Assembly (NCBI GenBank): GCA_035542155.1
Contig: DATKLX010000187.1
Location: 1-26,098 of the forward strand
Origin: DATKLX01 sp035542155
GTDB taxonomy: Bacteria > Chloroflexota > Anaerolineae > Anaerolineales > Anaerolineaceae
Direction of reading: 5' to 3'
Length of the DNA stretch: 26,098 nucleotides
Both the position numbers and the translations under genes were made by a program. Within the stretch, counting starts at the first letter, position 1. Each line of letters starts with the position of its first letter. Shown in pieces: positions 23,301 through 26,098 of this stretch. The notes under the pieces are model-generated. The model searched no databases. It worked only from the letters and a program-made list of their open reading frames with translations, and was not told where the DNA came from.

Positions 23301-23957
23301 TGGATCATGGGCGGTGACGGTTGGGCGTACGACATCGGCTACGGCGGCCTCGACCACGTCCTGGCCTCCGGACGCAACGTCAACGTGCTCGTCCTGGACA
23401 CCGAAGTCTACTCGAACACGGGTGGGCAGGCATCCAAGTCGACCCCGCGCGCCGCGGTGGCCAAGTTCGCTGCCAGGGGTAAAGGACTGCCCAAGAAAGA
23501 CCTTGGCTTGCTTGCCATGGCGTACGGCTACGTCTACGTGGCCCACGTGGCGATGGGCGCCAGCGACCAGCAAACCCTGAAAGCCTTCCTCGAGGCGGAT
23601 GCCTACGACGGGCCGTCGCTGATCATCGCCTACTCCCACTGCATCAACCATGGGATCGACATGCGCAAGGGCCTCGACCAGCAGCGGTTGGCCGTCCAAT
23701 CGGGGATCTGGCCGCTCTACCGCTTCAACCCGGCCCTGATCGAGGCGGGACAGAACCCGCTGGAGATCGACTCGAAGGACCCGACGGTGCGGGTGGAAGA
23801 TTACGCCTACAACGAGACCCGCTACCGGATGCTGGCCCAGTCTGACGAAGCCCGCGCCGAATTGCTGATGCGGGAAGCGAAGGAAGACGTACGCAAGCGC
23901 TGGGACCTGTACAAACAAATGGCCGCCATGCATTATAAAGGCCCTGAAGAGCAGTAA
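20388..23957 (+). CDS. nifJ: Pyruvate:ferredoxin (flavodoxin) oxidoreductase, homodimeric type
   Basis: This 1189-residue single-chain enzyme oxidises pyruvate with CoA to acetyl-CoA and CO2, reducing ferredoxin, in anaerobic metabolism. ACGGAG precedes the ATG by nine bases. Pyruvate-site residues match the Desulfovibrio enzyme in both motif and number: T31 (YPITPSS), E64 (EMQSEGG) and R114 (VSARALASH). The gamma-type domain starts near 430 (GLGADGTVGANK). Two 4Fe-4S clusters are bound by C696/C699/C702/C706 and C752/C755/C758/C762, and the proximal cluster by C826/C829/C854 and C1085. The thiamine diphosphate site shows GGDGWAYDIGYGG (975 onward) and DTEVYSNTGGQ with N1010. All domains are complete. 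It is followed, after a strong hairpin, by a dihydroorotate-dehydrogenase-like gene, a pairing that recurs in anaerobes. The organism therefore has an anaerobic pyruvate route. Confidence 0.98.
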   Translation: MTRQMVTIDANEAVAYVAYRLSEVVAIYPITPSSAMGEFSDGWMAASQPNLWGTVPSIMEMQSEGGAAGAVHGAIQTGALTTTFTASQGLLLMIPNMYKIAGELTPTVFHVSARALASHALSIFGDHSDVMSTRSTGFALISSRSVQEAHDMAAIAHASTLEARVPFLHFFDGFRTSHEVNKIEQISDEDLRGLVDDALVFAHRARAMSPDHPVLRGTAQNPDVFFQARETVNPFYAATPAIVQKVMDKFGKITGRKYHLFDYSGAADAERVIVVMGSGSETAEATANYLNAKGEKTGVLTVHLFRPFSVADFVKALPATVKAIAVLDRTKEPGAAGEPLYQDVITALNEGLTEGTTPFKSMPAVIGGRYGLSSKEFTPTMAKAVFDELAKAEKKNHFTVGINDDVTHTSLDYDPNFNIESADTVRCLFFGLGADGTVGANKNSIKIIGEETDNYAQGYFSYDSKKSGTVTISHLRFGPRTIQAPYLISHANFVACHQFSFLERVDMTRFAVPGGVFLLNSIYGPEEVWDHLPCEVQADIIAKKLHFYVINAYEVAEKTGMGGRINTIMQTCFFAISGVLPRDEAIHQIKKSIQKTYGKRGEAVVKKNFDAVDQTLDHLFEVKVPEKVTSQFSRRQPVPDAAPGFVRNTLGPIIEFNGDNLPVSAMPKDGTFPTSTAKWEKRNIALEIPVWEPSLCIQCGKCAFVCPHAVIRQKIFDPALKAGAPETFKSMDAKFKEFPGMAYSIQVAPEDCTGCALCVEVCPAKDKTQVGRKSLNMADQPSLRESEARNWDFFLSLPEVDRTTFNPTTIKNSQLLEPLFEFSGACSGCGETPYIKLASQLFGDRMIVANATGCTSIFGGNLPTTPWSANKDGRGPTWSNSLFEDNAEFGLGMRLTLDKHMEYAHELLPQLASVIGEDLVAGLLSDDQKDEAGIAAQRERVTLLKQLLANADDPRARDLLSIADCLVKKSVWIMGGDGWAYDIGYGGLDHVLASGRNVNVLVLDTEVYSNTGGQASKSTPRAAVAKFAARGKGLPKKDLGLLAMAYGYVYVAHVAMGASDQQTLKAFLEADAYDGPSLIIAYSHCINHGIDMRKGLDQQRLAVQSGIWPLYRFNPALIEAGQNPLEIDSKDPTVRVEDYAYNETRYRMLAQSDEARAELLMREAKEDVRKRWDLYKQMAAMHYKGPEEQ

Positions 23958-23963
23958 TTCGCG

Positions 23964-24015
23964 AAAATGGCCCTGCGAAGGAGCGAGGCAATCTCTAATT
24001 CGCAAGGCCATTTTT
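23964..24015 (+). terminator. Long-stem intrinsic terminator after nifJ
   Basis: AAAATGGCC then TGCGAA (23964-23979, one mismatch between them) pairs with TTCGCA and GGCCATTTT (23999-24014), ending in TTTTT. It separates nifJ from the next gene, so co-expression would need read-through or a second promoter. Confidence 0.85.
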
Positions 24016-24047
24016 ATCGCTTTCGATGCAAATCAGGAGGTAAATCG

Positions 24048-25052
24048 ATGGTCGATTTAAGCACTTCTTATCTTGGGCTGAGCCTGAAGAACCCGCTGGT
24101 GGTCTCAGCTTCTCCGATTTCCAAAAAGGTGGAAAGCATCCGCCGTTTCGCAGAAGCGGGGGTAGGGGCAGTCGTCGTCTATTCTTTGTTCGAAGAACAA
24201 ATCGTCCACGAAAGCAACGAGCTGGATTTCTTTTTGAACCAGGGAACCGAATCGTACCCGGAGTCGCTGTCGTATTTCCCCGACCTGGACCACTATAACG
24301 TGGGTCCCGAAGGGTACCTGGACCACATCCGCCGGCTCAAGAACGCGGTGGACATCCCGGTGATCGGGAGCCTGAACGGCCTGACAAGCGGCGGGTGGCT
24401 GGATTACGCCGCGCGGATCCAGGAAGCCGGTGCGGACGCGCTGGAGCTCAACATCTACTCCGTGCCGACAGACCCGGCCCAGACCAGCGAGGAAATAGAG
24501 GACAATTACGTGGAGCTGGTCAACTCGATTCGGAAGCAGGTCAGCATCCCGCTGGCAGTCAAGCTCAGTGCCTACTTCACCTCGATGCCCAATTTTACCA
24601 GCCGCCTGGCGGCCGCAGGCGCGAACGGGTTGGTGCTGTTCAACCGTTTCTACCAGCCGGATCTGGACGTGGAAACGCTCGAGGTGGTGCCCGACCTGAA
24701 GCTGAGCACCTCGGATGAGCTGCGCCTGCCGCTGCGCTGGGTGGCGATCCTTTACGGCCGCGTCCAGGCCGACCTGGCCCTGACGGGGGGCGTGCACACC
24801 TGCCAGGACATGGTCAAAGCGATTATGGCAGGCGCCAGCGTGACTATGCTGGCCTCGGAGCTGATCGCCCACGGCTCAGGGCGGGCCTCGGAGCTGATCG
24901 CTGACCTGGAAGACTGGCTGGAGACCTACGAGTACCAGTCGGTGAGCCAGATGAAGGGGAGCATGAGCCAGAAGGCGGTCGCGGACCCGGCGGCGTTCGA
25001 ACGGGCTAATTACATGAAGGCGCTGAGCAGTTTCGATAATCGGCTGCCGTAG
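24048..25052 (+). CDS. Dihydroorotate dehydrogenase-like flavoprotein
   Basis: This 334-residue FMN-type TIM-barrel protein is related to dihydroorotate dehydrogenase. AGGAGG lies seven bases before the ATG at 24048, and the N-terminus (MVDLSTSYLGLSLKNPLVVS) is typical; the longer frame from 23967 runs through the terminator. Barrel landmarks are GSLNGLTSGGWLDYA (107-121), ALELNIYSVPTD (131-142), VKLSAYFT, and the phosphate-binding LTGGVHTCQDMVKAIMAGAS near the C-terminus. True PyrD enzymes have ELNxSCPN; here the segment is ELNIYSVPTD, so the usual active-site context is lost and pyrimidine synthesis is unlikely to be its role. Its position next to nifJ suggests an oxidoreductase partnered with the ferredoxin pool. 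No pyr genes are nearby. Confidence 0.88.
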   Translation: MVDLSTSYLGLSLKNPLVVSASPISKKVESIRRFAEAGVGAVVVYSLFEEQIVHESNELDFFLNQGTESYPESLSYFPDLDHYNVGPEGYLDHIRRLKNAVDIPVIGSLNGLTSGGWLDYAARIQEAGADALELNIYSVPTDPAQTSEEIEDNYVELVNSIRKQVSIPLAVKLSAYFTSMPNFTSRLAAAGANGLVLFNRFYQPDLDVETLEVVPDLKLSTSDELRLPLRWVAILYGRVQADLALTGGVHTCQDMVKAIMAGASVTMLASELIAHGSGRASELIADLEDWLETYEYQSVSQMKGSMSQKAVADPAAFERANYMKALSSFDNRLP

Positions 25053-25138
25053 AGTCAGTCGCCTGAGATGAGCGACGAGGCGGCAGTGCGGGTCGACCTC
25101 TTCGGAGAAAGGAACGCGACGCGGTGCGATGGAAATCA

Positions 25139-25168
25139 ACATCCCCATGCAGTGGTGCATGGGGATGT
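25139..25168. terminator. Hairpin between convergent genes
   Basis: ACATCCCCATGCA (25139-25151) pairs perfectly with TGCATGGGGATGT (25156-25168) around GTGG. No T tract follows on either strand. It lies between the ends of the flavoprotein gene and infA and may insulate both. Confidence 0.6.
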
Positions 25169-25193
25169 GGCGTTCTGACAGGTAGAGGAGGGC

Positions 25194-25445
25194 TTATTCT
25201 TCTTCGACGGGGGCGGTGGATTCTTTGCGCTGGCGGAAGACGATGCGGCCACGGGTCAGGTCGTAGGGAGACATCTCCACGCGGACTTTATCGCCCAGCA
25301 GGATGCGGATGTAGTATTTGCGCATCCTGCCCGACAGGTAGGCGAGGACTTCATGGCCGTTATCCAGGCGAACCCGGAACTGGGTCCCCGGGAGGGCTTC
25401 CACAATCGTGCCTTCCATCTGTATCTTGCCTTCTTCTTTGGCCAT
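25194..25445 (-). CDS. infA: Translation initiation factor IF-1
   Basis: This 83-residue OB-fold protein binds the ribosomal A site during initiation. The sequence MAKEEGKIQMEGTIVEALPG, then FRVRLDNGHEVLAYLSGRMR and IRILLGDKVRVEMSPYDLTR, with the closing GRIVFRQRK, follows the family along its whole length. The ATG at 25445 has GGAGGAGAGG upstream, so the 10 codons above it in the longer frame are not translated. A short acidic tail (STAPVEEE) extends past the usual end at about residue 73. It lies 39 bases after rpsU on the same strand and shares its promoter. Linking infA to rpsU rather than to the large ribosomal-protein cluster is less usual. Confidence 0.97.
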   Translation of the reverse strand: MAKEEGKIQMEGTIVEALPGTQFRVRLDNGHEVLAYLSGRMRKYYIRILLGDKVRVEMSPYDLTRGRIVFRQRKESTAPVEEE

Positions 25446-25484
25446 ACCTCTCCTCCAAAAAACCGGACTTCCCAACCCTGAGAA

Positions 25485-25691
25485 TCAGCCCTGTTCGTAG
25501 CCCTTGCCAATCTGGCGGCGCTTCATGCGGCGAATGGCCTTTTTCTTTTCGATGCGGCGCAGCTCGCTCTTAGAGATGAACCAGCGCTTGCGGCGGACGG
25601 TGCTCAACACACCGCTCTTGACAACCTTTTTGCGAAAGCGCTTGAGCAGTTGATCTTGCGACTCATTTGGACGGATCACGACAACTGTCAC
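25485..25691 (-). CDS. rpsU: Ribosomal protein bS21
   Basis: This 68-residue basic protein of the small subunit lies near the mRNA/anti-Shine-Dalgarno helix. VVVIRPNESQDQLLKRFRKK (3-22), SGVLSTVRRKRWFISKSELR and the Lys/Arg-rich end (KKKAIRRMKRRQ) are characteristic. The start is the GTG at 25691, preceded by GGGAGGTG. The longer frame to 25742 runs through that site and into a leader hairpin, so it is rejected. It is the first gene of an rpsU-infA unit with a long 5' leader and a perfect-consensus promoter, which suggests high expression with control in the leader. Confidence 0.96.
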   Translation of the reverse strand: MTVVVIRPNESQDQLLKRFRKKVVKSGVLSTVRRKRWFISKSELRRIEKKKAIRRMKRRQIGKGYEQG

Positions 25692-25907
25692 TTTTCTCAC
25701 CTCCCTTCTGTGCAAGGGATTTCGAACCTGGCTAAGAAACACAAACTCGGCTGACCATTATTCCTGCGCAGCCGAGTTGAAAAGTCCAGAAAGGATTTCA
25801 ATCTTTAAGCTCGGTAGCAGTCAGTACGGCCTCCACTACAGAAAATGGTGAAAACCAATGAAAGTGTGATTCTCAGCACATCTGGAACGGAGCAGACTCC
25901 GTTTCGC
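25692..25907 (-). promoter_or_regulatory. Structured 5' leader of rpsU-infA (about 215 nt)
   Basis: From the predicted start near 25907 to the GTG at 25691 no gene of normal size fits. Two stems are visible. The first has AACGGAG/CTCCGTT arms around a 4-nt loop (25903-25886), right at the 5' end. The second has AACTCGGCTG/CAGCCGAGTT arms (25778-25769 and 25753-25744) with a 15-nt loop and is followed by TTGTGTTTCTT, like a terminator. A nine-codon frame with stop (25758-25732) starts with ATG just after AGGA inside the second hairpin and could be a leader peptide. This is the layout of an attenuator; the ligand or mechanism is unknown. Confidence 0.5.
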
Positions 25908-25913
25908 TTCAAT

Positions 25914-25942
25914 ATTATACTATCAGGCAGGGAGTTTGTCAA
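25914..25942 (-). promoter_or_regulatory. Perfect-consensus sigma-70 promoter of rpsU-infA
   Basis: On the minus strand TTGACA (25942-25937), a 17-base spacer and TATAAT (25919-25914) match both consensus hexamers exactly. Confidence 0.85.
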
Positions 25943-26033
25943 ACCAGGAAAGAAGAGGTGTTTGTCCCAAGATTGGTAGGCGAATTTGGAAAAATCGCCC
26001 AGGCAGTTTTCTCCCTTGAAAGAGGATGCTCAG

Positions 26034-26098
26034 CTAAGCCACCCCCACTCCGGCGACCATCAAGCCGCTGGTCATCCCCGGCCAGGTCTTGTAGCCCC
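26034..26098 (-). CDS. C-terminal end of an unidentified gene (start outside window)
   Basis: A minus-strand frame open to the window edge reads GYKTWPGMTSGLMVAGVGVA and stops with TAG at 26036-26034. Third codon positions are mostly G or C, as in the real genes here, but 20 residues are too few to name a family. It would lie upstream of the rpsU promoter on the same strand. Confidence 0.35.
   Translation of the reverse strand, partial: GYKTWPGMTSGLMVAGVGVA

Noticed and set aside
20733..24011. Two long minus-strand frames (502 and 533 codons) opposite nifJ
   Set aside because: They are shadows of a complete nifJ with all catalytic residues in place.
25700..25742. tRNA-like T-arm (GGTTCGAAATCCC on the minus strand)
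   Set aside because: The flanking bases do not pair as a T stem, and no acceptor, D or anticodon arms fit around it.

Overview
The window looks like a chromosomal segment from a bacterium of the phylum Chloroflexota (Anaerolineae-like). The bacterial assignment is firm, because bS21, IF-1, a type II J-protein and a bacterial eRF1-like protein are all present. The phylum is inferred from the GC-rich coding background, the Thr/Pro/Ser-rich lipoprotein linkers, the homodimer-type pyruvate:ferredoxin oxidoreductase paired with a dihydroorotate-dehydrogenase-like protein, and the eRF1-like protein. No marker gene for a finer placement is present.

Left edge (1-1400): a graveyard of mobile DNA. The C-terminus of a serine recombinase is joined directly to the C-terminus of a DDE transposase in another frame. 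It is followed by a two-unit 30-bp tandem repeat, a strong inverted repeat and a 5'-truncated IS1182-type transposase. Next come an A+T-rich two-helix membrane/coiled-coil orphan (1418-2389), a lipoprotein serine hydrolase of the beta-lactamase class C fold (2402-3922, minus), and the most unusual gene: a 1096-residue protein (4123-7413) with a sigma-70-like N-terminus, one transmembrane helix and a large beta-propeller-like exterior. A six-helix membrane protein (7510-8280) and an apparently fused two-domain envelope protein (8317-9162, minus) follow, then a repeat-rich non-coding stretch of about 400 bases.

Centre (9500-16850): a minus-strand stress operon (J-protein, HtrA-type lipoprotein protease, eRF1-like protein) ends at a 33-bp perfect palindrome. 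It is transcribed divergently from two consecutive sensor kinases. Both carry receiver domains with lost key residues, and the first kinase has Gln at the phospho-accepting His position, while the second is intact. A textbook terminator closes that unit.

Right half (16845-26098): a REP-associated tyrosine transposase carries nested REP-like palindromes inside the reading frame and an in-frame stop just before the catalytic Tyr. After it lie a stand-alone VKOR-type thiol oxidase, a DNPH1-like nucleotide hydrolase (minus), a double-LysM lipoprotein with a near-consensus promoter, an ADP-ribose-type Nudix hydrolase, nifJ and its dihydroorotate-dehydrogenase-like partner. On the minus strand, rpsU-infA is driven by a perfect TTGACA-N17-TATAAT promoter through a structured leader of about 215 nt. 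The end of one more minus-strand gene touches the right edge.

Themes: envelope sensing and protein quality control (sigma/propeller fusion, HtrA, J-protein, kinases, VKOR, LysM lipoprotein), anaerobic pyruvate metabolism, and a recurring extended -10 element (TGCTAnnnT). In two cases that element lies so close to the ATG that the transcript should be leaderless.
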